Source: Aquibacillus sediminis (lineage in GTDB: Bacteria; Bacillota; Bacilli; Bacillales; Amphibacillaceae). From it: DNA of 38,201 nucleotides. How positions within the stretch are numbered: position 1 is the first letter of the stretch; every line of letters starts with the position of its first letter. Positions 18,828-27,858 of the stretch are shown in pieces. The notes below the pieces were generated by a model. It ran no database searches. It saw only the letters and a list, made by a program, of their open reading frames with translations, and had not been told where the DNA came from. The translations under genes and the position numbers were made by a program. The stretch covers positions 1 through 38,201 of the forward strand of contig NZ_SZNM01000034.1 of NCBI RefSeq assembly GCF_005870085.1. The letters run 5' to 3'.

Positions 18828-21116
18828 TCATGTTAGTAGATCTTCTACATCCTTTTCTGTCACTAAGACATCGCGTGGTTTACTCCCGTTTTGTTCAGAG
18901 ATAATCCCCGCCTGTACCATTTGATCAATTAATCGAGCCGCACGGTTGTACCCTATCTTGAAACGTCGTTGCAGCAACGATGTACTTGCTTTATTTTCAT
19001 GCATAACGAATTCAACAGCTTCTTGATATAGTTCATCTTTTTCCTCTTCCGTATCTATTTGCTGAAGTAATTGTTCTTGTTCAAATAAATAATTGGTTGG
19101 ATGTAACTTTTTAATGTGTCCTGTGATTCTCTCAATTTCCTCATCAGAAACAAAAGCACCTTGAATTCTTACTGCCTGTCTTGCACCATTTTCAACAAAC
19201 AGCATATCCCCTTTTCCTAGTAATTTTTCAGCACCACTTGTATCGATCATGGTTCTGGAATCTACTTGAGATGCTACACTAAAAGCAATCCGGGTTGGAA
19301 TATTGGATTTGATTAGACCTGTGATCACATCCACTGAAGGGCGTTGGGTTGCTAATAGTAAATGAATTCCCGCTGCTCGTGCTTTTTGAGCAATTCTGCA
19401 AATAGCATCCTCTACATCATGTGGGGAAACCATCATTAAATCAGCAAGTTCATCAATTACGATAACTAAATATGGCATTTTTTCATGCTCACGATCTTGT
19501 TGAATCATTTTTTGATTATACCGTTCAATATCTCGTGCCCCTTCATGGACAAACTTTTGATAGCGCTCTTCCATTTCCTCAACGGCCCATTTCAAGGCTT
19601 TGGTAGCAGCTTTAACGTCTGTGATAACTGGTGAAACGAGATGCGGAAGATCATTATATGGTGCTAACTCAACCATTTTAGGATCAATCAATAAGAAACG
19701 TACATCCTCATGATTTGCTTTGTATAATAAACTAACCAAGATCGTATTGATGCAGACACTTTTTCCAGATCCTGTAGCACCCGCAATTAAACCGTGTGGC
19801 ATTTTATTTAAATTCGTCATAATTGGGCTGCCCGCAATATCTAAACCTAAAGCTACTGTTAGTGGGGATGGGTTGGCTCGAAAACCCTCTGATTCAAATA
19901 ATTGCTGTAGCATTACTGGTTGTGAAACACGATTTGGAACTTCAATCCCTATCGTATTTTTTCCAGGAATTGGTGCTTCAATCCGGATATCTTTGGCAGC
20001 TAAATTTAGTTTGATATCATCCGATAAATTTTTAATTTTACTTACTTTCACACCTGGTTCTGGTTGTATTTCAAAACGGGTTACTGCAGGCCCACTAACT
20101 GCATCTACTACACTTGCCTTGATATGAAAATGCCTTAAAGTCGTTTCCAACAAATCCGTTTGTTCCTCTATCCATCCCGTGTCATCCTGCATTGTTTCCG
20201 TCCGATCATTTAATAAGTGAAGTGGAACTGGTTGATTTTTTTTGGCTATTGTTTTTGACCGTGTTTGTGCTCGTTGTTGCAATGCTTGTTTCTTATCTCT
20301 TGGAGTCATGATGACATTAAATGGTTTAACATTTGTTTTTGGTTGTTGTTGGACATTTTCGCTCTCACCGTCTACCGTCGATGTCTCCTGATCATTCGAC
20401 TGTTGTTGAATGGTTGATTGTTGTTCTTGAATGTCGCTGTCTTGTTGCAGCACTTCCTGTTTTTCTTCCGCTTCTTCCATACTCTCCCCTTGAGTTTGAA
20501 CCTCATCTCGTAACAACCATTGCTCTTGTCTATTAGGGGATTGCTCTTGCTGCTTGATCGGCTCTACTGTCTCGTGTAAAGGGCTGGACATCGTCTGTTC
20601 TTGTTCGCTTTCACTACCTTGTTCTGTGTCTTTTGTCCCTACTTTATCTTTTCTAATATATGCTGGAATCTGTAATTCTTGCTCTTCTCCCTTAGGTCGT
20701 TGCTGAAACCCATAAATTGGTGAGGGTACATCGGTCGGTGTGAATTTTTCGTCTATCTGTTGGTGATTTTTTATTTGAACCGATTTGGTTGAATCAGCCT
20801 CGTTTACGTTTCTCGTTTTTTGTTTAGTAACGTGTTCCTCCCGGGACCTAGGTTTAAGACCTATTTCTTCTTCCTGTGGTATTACATTTTGTTTAGTGGT
20901 TCGTTTTGTTCGATTTGGTATATTAGGGATAGCTGACTCCGTTAATTGAAAGACCTTATCATCACTAGGATATTTGTAAGACATTTTTGTTTCGATATTT
21001 TTTATTGATTGTTGTTCCTCAATAGTATAATGCCTTAATTGTGTTTGCTGCTTCACATCATTTGGAGGTTCCGATTCAAACCATTTTATAAACTTATTTT
21101 TTAACTGTTTCCACAT
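18828..21116 (-). CDS. sftA: SftA, soluble FtsK/SpoIIIE-family DNA translocase
   Basis: ATP-driven DNA pump that helps clear chromosome dimers and trapped DNA from the division septum. In order: a short basic N-terminus without transmembrane helices (which separates SftA from membrane-bound SpoIIIE), a hydrophilic Gln/Glu-rich linker (about residues 50-270), alpha/beta motor domains with Walker A GATGSGKSVC and Walker B LVIVIDELADL, and a C-terminal winged-helix gamma domain (STSLLQRRFKIGYNRAARLID) that reads orienting DNA motifs. At about 762 residues it is shorter than I recall for the B. subtilis protein, mainly in the linker. ATG 21116 or GTG 21125 could start it; the ribosome binding site is weak. 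Placement upstream of murC is the usual one. Confidence 0.93.
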   Translation of the reverse strand: MWKQLKNKFIKWFESEPPNDVKQQTQLRHYTIEEQQSIKNIETKMSYKYPSDDKVFQLTESAIPNIPNRTKRTTKQNVIPQEEEIGLKPRSREEHVTKQKTRNVNEADSTKSVQIKNHQQIDEKFTPTDVPSPIYGFQQRPKGEEQELQIPAYIRKDKVGTKDTEQGSESEQEQTMSSPLHETVEPIKQQEQSPNRQEQWLLRDEVQTQGESMEEAEEKQEVLQQDSDIQEQQSTIQQQSNDQETSTVDGESENVQQQPKTNVKPFNVIMTPRDKKQALQQRAQTRSKTIAKKNQPVPLHLLNDRTETMQDDTGWIEEQTDLLETTLRHFHIKASVVDAVSGPAVTRFEIQPEPGVKVSKIKNLSDDIKLNLAAKDIRIEAPIPGKNTIGIEVPNRVSQPVMLQQLFESEGFRANPSPLTVALGLDIAGSPIMTNLNKMPHGLIAGATGSGKSVCINTILVSLLYKANHEDVRFLLIDPKMVELAPYNDLPHLVSPVITDVKAATKALKWAVEEMEERYQKFVHEGARDIERYNQKMIQQDREHEKMPYLVIVIDELADLMMVSPHDVEDAICRIAQKARAAGIHLLLATQRPSVDVITGLIKSNIPTRIAFSVASQVDSRTMIDTSGAEKLLGKGDMLFVENGARQAVRIQGAFVSDEEIERITGHIKKLHPTNYLFEQEQLLQQIDTEEEKDELYQEAVEFVMHENKASTSLLQRRFKIGYNRAARLIDQMVQAGIISEQNGSKPRDVLVTEKDVEDLLT

Positions 21117-21232
21117 GTACGACACTCTTTCTTATGTAATCATTTCTCTTTATTTTATCAGTTTTATTTCATTTTTGAAGAGGCTTTATACAGACGTCCA
21201 ATCCAGAAGATATTCTTCCCCCAATAGCATAA

Positions 21233-21271
21233 ATACCTTTGTCAGCTTGTTTTAAGCAATGACAAAGGTAT
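21233..21271 (-). terminator. ytpR terminator
   Basis: ATACCTTTGTCA and TGACAAAGGTAT form a perfect 12-bp stem, extended by an inner GCTT/AAGC. The T tract on the minus strand is short (TTTATG). It would separate ytpRQP from sftA. Confidence 0.65.
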
Positions 21272-21287
21272 AAAAATCGATTTAACA

Positions 21288-21893
21288 TTAAAATTCAAAT
21301 ACTTGACCAGGTTTATACTGGTCATCTAATACATAAATGCCTTTTTCTTTTGGTGCATTTGGTAATCCTAATTCTTTTTGTGAACAGATCATACCGTGGG
21401 AAGCTACGCCTCTTAATTTCGTTGGTTTAATTTCCATACCACTCGGCATGATTGCACCTACTTTGGCAACAACAACTTTTTGACCTTGATCGATATTTGG
21501 AGCTCCACATACGATTTGCACTTCTTCTTCTCCCAAATCAACTTGGCAGACACTTAACTTATCTGCATTTTCATGGGCTTGTTTTTCCTTTACATAACCT
21601 ACAACAAATTTTGGTGTTATATCATAATCAAGTACATCATCCAGACCATTTTGTTTAAATACTTGTTTCATTTGATCCAATAACTCTTCTGTAATCATTA
21701 TTTTCCCTGCACCATCAAGTGAAAAATAGCTTGACGCACGAAAAATATTATACCCTAAAACCTCTTGATTTTGTTGGTCTGTTATTTTAACAATATCCCC
21801 AAAACGTTCCGAGTTAATTTCATAACGGTTTCCCTGTTTAATTGGGAAGATTAGTACATCACCAATTCCTTGTTCGTTATAAAAAACATCCAC
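21288..21893 (-). CDS. ytpR: YtpR-family tRNA-binding domain protein
   Basis: A 201-residue protein with a DUF4479-like N-terminal half and a C-terminal tRNA-binding (EMAP/OB-fold) domain from about residue 95: VGYVKEKQAHENADKLSVCQVDLG, IVCGAPNIDQGQKVVVA, LRGVASHGMICSQKELGL. The same OB fold is found in bacterial PheT and MetG. Function not established; it probably binds tRNA. Start is GTG 21893 with AAGGAAG upstream. It is 22 bases after ytpQ and should share its transcript. Confidence 0.92.
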   Translation of the reverse strand: MDVFYNEQGIGDVLIFPIKQGNRYEINSERFGDIVKITDQQNQEVLGYNIFRASSYFSLDGAGKIMITEELLDQMKQVFKQNGLDDVLDYDITPKFVVGYVKEKQAHENADKLSVCQVDLGEEEVQIVCGAPNIDQGQKVVVAKVGAIMPSGMEIKPTKLRGVASHGMICSQKELGLPNAPKEKGIYVLDDQYKPGQVFEF

Positions 21894-21915
21894 ATTTCCA
21901 CTTCCTTTTTTTATT

Positions 21916-22722
21916 CTATGTGTTTTTCGGTTTGTTTTTTGCCAAAATAAAGATAGGCTCTAATTTCTTATCCTCATAAATAAATGGTAATGATGTGATT
22001 GGAACTCTACCTTCAGCGAAAAACTTCATTGTCATTTGAGCCAGTATGTCATATCCCATATCATTTTGTACGTCTGCAAAGATAAGCACATCTTGATGTG
22101 GCACTGCAACAGCCAGTTCTCCCTTACTATTAGCTCGCATTTCCTCCAAAAGTGACTCATTTAGAATACGACTTGCATCATATCCATCTTGACTAGCGAT
22201 AAAGTAAAAATCGTTCCCTGCAACTGTATCTATGTTAGGAGTTGTCTCCAATGAACGGATATTAAACGCAGCAATTTCTCTTAAACGTTCGAGCGTCCAA
22301 CCTTCTGCTTCTATCATTGATTTATCAATTAACTGGTATGTACGGCCCAAATCTAATGCATAATAAACACGTGTTTCAGCTGTATGATCTGTAAACAACA
22401 ACTCTTTCCCTGCTTTCGTTTTGGTAGGAAACGATGTCGCCCTAATAACAGGAAAAATACTTTTTTCCTTTCCTGTTAATTCCTGTGTTTGATTCATTAT
22501 GTTTAAAGCTTCTTTTACGTGATATTCTAAATCATCGATTGCTTGGTCGCCCTGTTGTTCATATTTAGCAATAACATTTGGTAGTGTAATCGTTATCCCC
22601 TTTTGAGTGTCTTTCCATTCAATTCGAAAGGTATCTTTATCACGATTAAATGAGGTTCTCCAGTCTTCGTGTTGCATCCGTTGTTCAAGTAGTTTTTTCA
22701 TTTTTATACTTGTCATTTTCAT
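21916..22722 (-). CDS. ytpQ: YtpQ-family DUF1444 protein
   Basis: A 268-residue soluble protein of the DUF1444 family (YtpQ), conserved in Bacillaceae between thioredoxin-like YtpP and YtpR. The family has no proven function. No transmembrane segments or catalytic motif stand out. The ATG has GGAGGG eight bases upstream. It forms a probable operon with ytpP upstream and ytpR downstream. Confidence 0.9.
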   Translation of the reverse strand: MKMTSIKMKKLLEQRMQHEDWRTSFNRDKDTFRIEWKDTQKGITITLPNVIAKYEQQGDQAIDDLEYHVKEALNIMNQTQELTGKEKSIFPVIRATSFPTKTKAGKELLFTDHTAETRVYYALDLGRTYQLIDKSMIEAEGWTLERLREIAAFNIRSLETTPNIDTVAGNDFYFIASQDGYDASRILNESLLEEMRANSKGELAVAVPHQDVLIFADVQNDMGYDILAQMTMKFFAEGRVPITSLPFIYEDKKLEPIFILAKNKPKNT

Positions 22723-22828
22723 TCGAATCCCTCCTTAAAGGAAGAAAATAACCTCGTGCTATTTTAGCAAGACATGATCGTGTAAACAACTAATTAGCCA
22801 TAACAATCCATATTAGTGTCTCTATAGA

Positions 22829-23143
22829 TTAGTCAAGTGATTCTATAAAAGATTCAATTTCCTCTTTTGTTTTCCTATCTTTATTGACAAGTCTTCCAAT
22901 TTCTTCTCCATCATGAAAAGCGATAAAACTAGGTATGCCAAACACATCATATTCCTGGCAAATGTCAATGAACAGATCCCGATCAATGTGTATGAATGAA
23001 AACTGATCATACTTTTGTTCTATTTCGGGTAATTCTGGTTCAATCGCACGGCAATCTGGACACCAGTCTGCGGTGAAAAGAAAAATTGTCTTACCAGTTT
23101 TAATTTTATCACGAAATTGCTCTATGGATTGTAGTTGTTGCAT
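22829..23143 (-). CDS. ytpP: YtpP, thioredoxin-like protein
   Basis: A 104-residue single-domain thioredoxin fold. The active-site motif is CPDC (Cys28, Cys31) in FTADWCPDCRAIEPE, with the cis-proline loop FGIPSF near residue 75. This fits a cytoplasmic thiol-disulfide oxidoreductase; B. subtilis YtpP is known mainly by homology. AAAGGATGG precedes the ATG. It is followed by ytpQ about 105 bases downstream and preceded by the lipoprotein gene on the same strand. Confidence 0.92.
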   Translation of the reverse strand: MQQLQSIEQFRDKIKTGKTIFLFTADWCPDCRAIEPELPEIEQKYDQFSFIHIDRDLFIDICQEYDVFGIPSFIAFHDGEEIGRLVNKDRKTKEEIESFIESLD

Positions 23144-23175
23144 TTATTCCATCCTTTCTAACAAGTATTTTTAGG

Positions 23176-23682
23176 TTATTGATGGGAACGATAAGCAATC
23201 GAGTTAGCCATCTTCATCATCTGTTCTGTATTGTCATCAATCGACTTCAGTTTTGTTCTTGTCGTAATTTTAACCCTACCCACTCCAACTTCGAGTACAT
23301 AAACATCATCCTCAGAACGAACACCTAAATAACCAAATCGTTCATCATCTTCAAATGCCTCTAATAAAATATAAGCACCTGAATCCGCAGCTTTTTGATA
23401 ATTTAATTCACTCTTTGTGCTTTCTAATGGGTTGTAAAATAAAATATATGGTTGGTCACCTTTTTCAAGTGTGACATTATTTGTTGTTTCCTCTACAACT
23501 TCGAAACCACTTGGTATAAACAAAGTGAAATGTTCTAATTCTGTATTTGTCTCCACATCCTGTTGATTGAACATCGTCTCTGCAATTTCTTTCGTATCGG
23601 TGAATACTTCATCTTCTGACTGATTACATCCAGCTAAAAAAATTCCAACCACTACAAATAAGACTGTAACTGTTTTTTTCAT
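23176..23682 (-). CDS. Lipoprotein of unknown function
   Basis: A 168-residue exported protein. The N-terminus is a lipoprotein signal peptide (MKKTVTVLFVVVGIFLAGC) with lipobox LAGC and modified Cys at residue 19. The mature part is acidic and would sit on the outer face of the membrane. I do not recognise the domain. AGGAGG lies just before the ATG. It precedes ytpP by 32 bases, so it probably heads the ytpPQR transcript. Confidence 0.85.
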   Translation of the reverse strand: MKKTVTVLFVVVGIFLAGCNQSEDEVFTDTKEIAETMFNQQDVETNTELEHFTLFIPSGFEVVEETTNNVTLEKGDQPYILFYNPLESTKSELNYQKAADSGAYILLEAFEDDERFGYLGVRSEDDVYVLEVGVGRVKITTRTKLKSIDDNTEQMMKMANSIAYRSHQ

Positions 23683-23753
23683 CCATTTTCCTCCTACAAA
23701 TAGGCGTAAACTCCAGTGTTTACCTTATAAACTTTTCCTATTTCCCCTTCTCT

Positions 23754-23781
23754 ATAATACTATGAAATAAAAATTTGACAA
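23754..23781 (-). promoter_or_regulatory. SigmaA-type promoter of the lipoprotein-ytpPQR unit
   Basis: Minus strand TTGTCA (23776-23781), 16-base spacer, TATTAT (23754-23759). The leader contains an inverted repeat GTAAAC-N6-GTTTAC (23706-23723) of unknown role. Confidence 0.45.
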
Positions 23782-23802
23782 GGATTGTCGAATTTCCAAC
23801 TT

Positions 23803-23831
23803 TTGTAAGTAAGACAAAATCATTATATAAT
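23803..23831 (+). promoter_or_regulatory. SigmaA-type promoter of ytoQ
   Basis: TTGTAA (23803-23808), 17-base spacer, TATAAT (23826-23831), 33 bases before the ytoQ ATG. Confidence 0.55.
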
Positions 23832-23864
23832 GACCATAAAGTTTTTTACAAAGGAGGGATAAGT

Positions 23865-24305
23865 ATGGATTTAGTTGTGTATTTAGCTGGACAAATTCAT
23901 GATGATTGGCGTCAACAGTTAAAAGACAAAGCGAAAGACAAAGGATTACCGATTACGTTCGTTGGTCCTCAGGAGAATCACGATTTGTCTGATGATATTG
24001 GTGAAAAAATATTAGGAAAACAACCTGGCAAATCATACAGGGATGATGCTGCCTCAGCAGTTAATAATTTTAGGACAGAAATATTAATGAAAAAAGCGGA
24101 TGCTGTTATTGCGCTGTTTGGTGAAAATTACAAACAATGGAATACTGCAATGGATGCAGCATCAGCTTTAGCATTAAATAAACCAACTATTCTAATTAGA
24201 CCCGAATCACTCGTCCATCCATTAAAAGAATTATCTAATAAAGCAAATATTACTGTCGAGACAGTCGACCAAGCATTGGATGTATTACACTATATTTACA
24301 AATAG
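23865..24305 (+). CDS. ytoQ: YtoQ family protein
   Basis: A 146-residue protein of the YtoQ family, which looks like a nucleoside 2-deoxyribosyltransferase fold: N-terminal VYLAGQIHDDWRQ, a central RTEILMKKADAVIALFGENYKQWNTAMDAASALALNKP. The mix of an N-terminal Y-L-A-G strand and a late N-T-A-x-D-A-A helix is shared with that superfamily; activity is not established. Start is ATG 23865 with AAGGAGG upstream; the frame extends back to 23775 but overlaps the promoter. Monocistronic and convergent with the DUF84 gene. Confidence 0.9.
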   Translation: MDLVVYLAGQIHDDWRQQLKDKAKDKGLPITFVGPQENHDLSDDIGEKILGKQPGKSYRDDAASAVNNFRTEILMKKADAVIALFGENYKQWNTAMDAASALALNKPTILIRPESLVHPLKELSNKANITVETVDQALDVLHYIYK

Positions 24306-24322
24306 GAATATGGGTACCTTGA

Positions 24323-24348
24323 AAAAGCGCTGAATATTCAGCGCTTTT
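24323..24348. terminator. Bidirectional terminator shared by ytoQ and the DUF84 gene
   Basis: AAAAGCGCTGAAT and ATTCAGCGCTTTT are perfect complements (13 bp, no loop bases). The palindrome includes the stop and last codons of the DUF84 gene (stop at 24338-24340), so the terminator is partly coding. Confidence 0.75.
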
Positions 24349-24850
24349 CTTGTAAATAGAACTCATATTGACCTTTCAATAGTTTTAACACATGTGTAAA
24401 CATTTCTTCCCTACCAACAAATTCGTTTGTAAAAATTCCAATTGCACCTTGTTTTTTTCGAATATCTTTTTTTTGCGTATAGGCATCCATAATTTCACCG
24501 AGTTCTATCCCTTTTTCTAATTGTTGTTTGATTTCTTCTGGTAACGGAATTCGAGCTCCACTTGCTGTAAAGGTTTCACCAGTCTCATCTACAAGTGCCC
24601 CCCAATTACAAAGAAACAAAGCTCCATCCATTTCCATCACACCGCCTTCTAACCCAATACCGATGGCACTGGTGGACTTAGCCGCGCACTCCCTTGCACG
24701 ATTGATTGCACCTTCTAACGTTTCTTCATCAGAGTAAGGTTGTAGGGACACTTTCGACTCTACATCAACCTCTTCTACCTCTGCATGAGCAAAGACATTC
24801 TGTACAGCTTTTATTTTGGTGGGATTTTTTGAGCCTATATAAATTTTCAT
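24338..24850 (-). CDS. DUF84 family NTPase (YjjX-like inosine/xanthosine triphosphatase)
   Basis: A 170-residue protein of the DUF84/YjjX family, which hydrolyses non-canonical purine triphosphates such as ITP and XTP to keep them out of nucleic acids. Signatures are the N-terminal IGSKNPTKIKAVQNVF, SDEETLEGAINRARECA, and IGIGLEGGVMEMDGALFLCNWGALVD. The ATG at 24850 follows AGAGG by nine bases; the ATG at 24859 directly abuts that site and is unlikely. Related to but distinct from the RdgB/HAM1 type. Confidence 0.85.
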   Translation of the reverse strand: MKIYIGSKNPTKIKAVQNVFAHAEVEEVDVESKVSLQPYSDEETLEGAINRARECAAKSTSAIGIGLEGGVMEMDGALFLCNWGALVDETGETFTASGARIPLPEEIKQQLEKGIELGEIMDAYTQKKDIRKKQGAIGIFTNEFVGREEMFTHVLKLLKGQYEFYLQEKR

Positions 24851-24873
24851 CGTTTTCATCCTCTATTCCATGG

Positions 24874-24912
24874 TAAAGGACTTACTATCCTGATTGATAG
24901 CAAGTCCCTTTA
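24874..24912 (-). terminator. Stem-loop between ytoP and the DUF84 gene
   Basis: On the minus strand TAAAGGGACTTGCTATC pairs with GATAGTAAGTCCTTTA around AATCAG, with one bulge and one mismatch. It falls after the ytoP stop and just before the DUF84 ribosome binding site. There is almost no T tract beyond the stem. Confidence 0.5.
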
Positions 24913-24939
24913 AGCGACAATACAGCTAAACCGAGTAGG

Positions 24940-26007
24940 TTAGCTATTTTGTCTAATCTGTTCCACAGTAGTTTGGTCTGTTGATTTTACAAGTTTGATT
25001 AATAACTCTTTTGCTGCAGCATAATCATCCACATGAATCATCGAAGCATGAGTATGGATATAACGAGAACAAATACCGATTACAGCCGACGGCACCCCTT
25101 CATTTGTAAGATGGACTCTACCAGCATCTGTTCCACCTTGTGATATAAAGTACTGATACGGAATATCATTTGATTCAGCGGTATCTAGAATAAAATCTCG
25201 AATCCCTCGATGCGTAATCATGGAACGATCAAATATACGTAGCAGTGCACCTTTTCCTAATTGTCCAAATTCTTTATCATCTCCTGACATATCATTTGCT
25301 GGAGATGCGTCCAAAGCATAAAAAATATCTGGTTTTATCATATTGGCAGCTACTTGAGAGCCACGTAATCCTACTTCTTCTTGAACGGTTGCACCAGAAT
25401 ACAACTGGTTTGGTATTTCTACACCTTGTAATTCTTCTAACAATTCAAGTGCCAATCCGCATCCATAACGATTATCCCAAGCCTTGGCAAGGATTTTCTT
25501 TTCATTTGCCATTGGTGTAAATGGTGTGATTGGTACAATTTGTTGACCTGGTTTTATGCCAATTTTCTTGGCATCTTCTTCATCATCTGCCCCAATATCA
25601 ATCAGCATATTCTTTAATTCCATTGGTTTTTTTCGCTGTTCTGGTGTTAAATTATGTGGTGGGATCGATCCAATAACACCAGTAATAGGTCCATTATCTG
25701 TCATAATTTGTACGCGTTGTGCTAATAGTACTTGTGACCACCATCCACCAAGTGTTTGAAATCGAATCATACCATTTTTGGTGATTTGTGTAACCATGAA
25801 GCCTACTTCATCCATGTGACCTGCAACCATTACTTTAGGGCCAGTACCATTCTTTATACCAAACACGCCTCCTAAACGATCTTGAATCACTTCATCGGCG
25901 TAATTTTCTAATTTTTGCTTCATAAAGTTTTTTACAAGATGTTCATTCCCTGGGGCACCTTGTAATTCTGTCAATGTCCGAAATAATTGCTGTGTTTTTG
26001 TATTCAT
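24940..26007 (-). CDS. ytoP: YtoP, M42-family metallo-aminopeptidase
   Basis: A 355-residue member of the M42 family (FrvX, glutamyl aminopeptidase, TET-type), which removes N-terminal residues from peptides using two metal ions. Metal-binding and catalytic motifs are [11 protein letters not shown] (His64, Asp66), [11 protein letters not shown] with a bridging Asp, [10 protein letters not shown] with the catalytic Glu pair, [10 protein letters not shown], and [12 protein letters not shown] near the C-terminus. ATG 26007 has GGAGG eight bases upstream; a longer frame to 26034 lacks a site. No signal peptide. Confidence 0.93.
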   Translation of the reverse strand: MNTKTQQLFRTLTELQGAPGNEHLVKNFMKQKLENYADEVIQDRLGGVFGIKNGTGPKVMVAGHMDEVGFMVTQITKNGMIRFQTLGGWWSQVLLAQRVQIMTDNGPITGVIGSIPPHNLTPEQRKKPMELKNMLIDIGADDEEDAKKIGIKPGQQIVPITPFTPMANEKKILAKAWDNRYGCGLALELLEELQGVEIPNQLYSGATVQEEVGLRGSQVAANMIKPDIFYALDASPANDMSGDDKEFGQLGKGALLRIFDRSMITHRGIRDFILDTAESNDIPYQYFISQGGTDAGRVHLTNEGVPSAVIGICSRYIHTHASMIHVDDYAAAKELLIKLVKSTDQTTVEQIRQNS

Positions 26008-26149
26008 ATGTAATACCTCCAACTTATTCTCCACCGTATATTGTATCTGATTTATGTACAGGTTTCCAACTTTTAATCATTGTTACGTTTTCTATTTTCT
26101 CTTATTTCTAGTATACTAATACTAAAATTTTAAACACGAGGTGACATTT

Positions 26150-26467
26150 ATGGACTGGAAAAAAGTACTGATCTCAGCTGGACTAGGTGCACTTGCGGGA
26201 TATGTGATTGCTGAGCAAGTTAATAATCGCCCAATTAGCCCCGAAAGTGCCTTACGATCAGTAAAAGAAACATTTAGAAAAGAAGGGCCGATTAGTGGCT
26301 CTTGGATTTATATGAAGCCTGAAGAATTAAATAAAAACGGTTTAAACTACACTGTATATCATGGAGGAATTACTCGTACCATTGATGGCCAAAATCATCA
26401 ATATGAATTCTTTGTAGATGCGGATACAGGATCTGTTATTGAAGTGGCAGAACGTGAAGCTAGTTAA
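26150..26467 (+). CDS. ytzB: YtzB-like PepSY-domain protein
   Basis: A 105-residue protein with a short hydrophobic N-terminal segment (about residues 6-22, VLISAGLGALAGYVIAEQV) and a PepSY-like region, SWIYMKPEELNKNGLNYTVYHGGITR followed by YEFFVDADTGSVIEVAE. It may be membrane-attached; PepSY domains often inhibit peptidases, but no target is shown. ATG 26150 is preceded by GAGGTG; the GTG at 26141 lies within that site. Divergent from ytoP, as in B. subtilis. Confidence 0.85.
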   Translation: MDWKKVLISAGLGALAGYVIAEQVNNRPISPESALRSVKETFRKEGPISGSWIYMKPEELNKNGLNYTVYHGGITRTIDGQNHQYEFFVDADTGSVIEVAEREAS

Positions 26468-26500
26468 AATTTCTATTCCAAAAAATTCTATATAAAAATT

Positions 26501-26514
26501 ACGTCGGAGTTTAT
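26501..26514. repeat. Short dispersed repeat, copy 2
   Basis: ACGTCGGAGTTTAT is the exact reverse complement of 11207-11220. A few bases on, TTCGACGT gives the region a local ACGTCG...CGACGT inverted repeat. Confidence 0.4.
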
Positions 26515-26560
26515 ATTGGCTTCGACGTTTAAAAATCAATCAACTATCTAATGACTTACC

Positions 26561-26572
26561 GACGGTTGCACC
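26561..26572. repeat. Partial copy of the dispersed GACGGTTGCACC repeat
   Basis: GACGGTTGCACC is shared with the two 28-base copies at 4951 and 27396. Flanks differ, so this is a fragment or a chance match. Confidence 0.4.
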
Positions 26573-26587
26573 ATATATATCAACCAC

Positions 26588-26621
26588 AAAAATGGGGTAC
26601 ATCAATATGTACCCCGTTTTT
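26588..26621. terminator. Bidirectional terminator between ytzB and trmB
   Basis: GGGGTACAT and ATGTACCCC form a 9-bp stem with a CAAT loop. A-run on the left and T-run on the right suit both convergent genes. Confidence 0.85.
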
Positions 26622-26632
26622 GAAATTATATT

Positions 26633-27280
26633 TCAGTTTCTATGTGGAAAATGTGCCCTACATCGATGAATGGATTGACCTTTTGCAGAGAACTTTTCTT
26701 CATATTCTGTCATAACATTCTTTGGATCTTCATAAGCATGTAAATCAAGTAGTACCTCATCTAACTCCATACCAAATTTAGAAAAACTAACTAACGAATA
26801 TTCGAATAACCCTCGATTATCTGTTTTAAATACAATTTCTCCATCATGTTTTAATACATGTTGATACTGCTCTAAAAAGGTATGATAAGTTAATCTCCGT
26901 TTTTCATGTCGACTTTTTGGCCATGGATCAGAGAAGTTTAAGTAAATCTTATCAATTTCGTTCTCCCCAAATAAATCACGTAAATCTTCAGCATTCACAT
27001 TAATAAGGCGAATATTCTTTTGTCCCGAGTCCAATGACTTTTGCACGGCACTTACAATAATACTTTTAGCAACCTCTATCCCAATGAAGTTAACTTCTGG
27101 AAATTGTTCGGCCATGCCTACGATAAATTGACCTTTTCCTGTACCTATTTCCACATGTATTGGTTGATCATTACCGAAAAAATCTTGCCACTTATTTTTG
27201 TTATCAAAGGGGGCTTGGACGACAACCTCATCATGCTCTTTAAGATAATCATCTGCCCATGGTTTATTACGCGCACGCAT
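26633..27280 (-). CDS. trmB: tRNA (guanine-N7-)-methyltransferase
   Basis: S-adenosylmethionine-dependent enzyme that makes m7G46 in the variable loop of tRNAs. At 215 residues the length is typical. Motifs are the SAM site VEIGTGKGQFIVGMA (about residues 43-57), VNAEDL, LNFSDPWPKSRHEKRRL (family signature with the catalytic Asp region), and FKTDNRGLFEYS. GAGGAG is seven bases before the ATG. Its ortholog neighbours ytzH and ytmP are the next genes, but ytzH is on the opposite strand here. Confidence 0.96.
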   Translation of the reverse strand: MRARNKPWADDYLKEHDEVVVQAPFDNKNKWQDFFGNDQPIHVEIGTGKGQFIVGMAEQFPEVNFIGIEVAKSIIVSAVQKSLDSGQKNIRLINVNAEDLRDLFGENEIDKIYLNFSDPWPKSRHEKRRLTYHTFLEQYQHVLKHDGEIVFKTDNRGLFEYSLVSFSKFGMELDEVLLDLHAYEDPKNVMTEYEEKFSAKGQSIHRCRAHFPHRN

Positions 27281-27395
27281 ATTGTATCTCCTCTTATCAT
27301 TTTATTTAAGGTAAACACTCGCTTAGGGCATCCCAAACAGATTGTTACCTTGAACCAACCGTGTGTAACGAAAGTATACTCCTACTTGTTTGAAA

Positions 27396-27423
27396 GTGGA
27401 GTCTTGCGGACGGTTGCACCGGA
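27396..27423. repeat. Dispersed intergenic repeat, copy 2
   Basis: Identical over 28 bases to 4951-4978 (core TTGCGGACGGTTGCACCGG). Upstream, 27322-27346 resembles 4862-4886, with the spacing between the two blocks about 15 bases shorter. It lies in the 290-base stretch between trmB and ytzH, which otherwise holds only promoter-like AT-rich sequence. Confidence 0.8.
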
Positions 27424-27570
27424 ATCAATTTTATAGTCATCATTATTGTTTGTAAAAAAGCAACTATTATCAAGCGATTAAAAAGTAAAAAGACTGAATG
27501 ACATCAGCCTTTCACTTGCATATTTAAAGGATCTTTTGCTGATACTATGACCAAAGGATGGTGTGTTAAA

Positions 27571-27858
27571 ATGTCTCTAAATGTTGATGATCAATTAAAT
27601 GTTCTAAATGACCTACTAAGTGAACAGTCAGAAGATTGTTGTGGAAGTGTATCTGAATGCCAACAGATAAAAAGGATCGCACAATCAATCATGGCAAACA
27701 ATGCTGTTAATGACCAACAATTACAACAATTATTACCGGAAATATATAACTACAGTAAACAAGGTGAGAACGCTCAAAACCTTGATGAACATATTATAAC
27801 CAATCAAGCAAACTTAAAAAACTGGGTGAATGTAATTCAATCCTCGAATACCCATTAA
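27571..27858 (+). CDS. ytzH: YtzH-like protein
   Basis: A 95-residue soluble, Gln/Asn-rich helical protein of the YtzH family, restricted to Bacillaceae and without known function. Two adjacent Cys (CCGS, about residues 22-23) and another Cys stand out. Start is ATG 27571 with AAAGGATGG upstream; the frame also opens at 27547. Its stop overlaps the ytmP stop tail-to-tail (TTAA, 27855-27858). Confidence 0.8.
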   Translation: MSLNVDDQLNVLNDLLSEQSEDCCGSVSECQQIKRIAQSIMANNAVNDQQLQQLLPEIYNYSKQGENAQNLDEHIITNQANLKNWVNVIQSSNTH

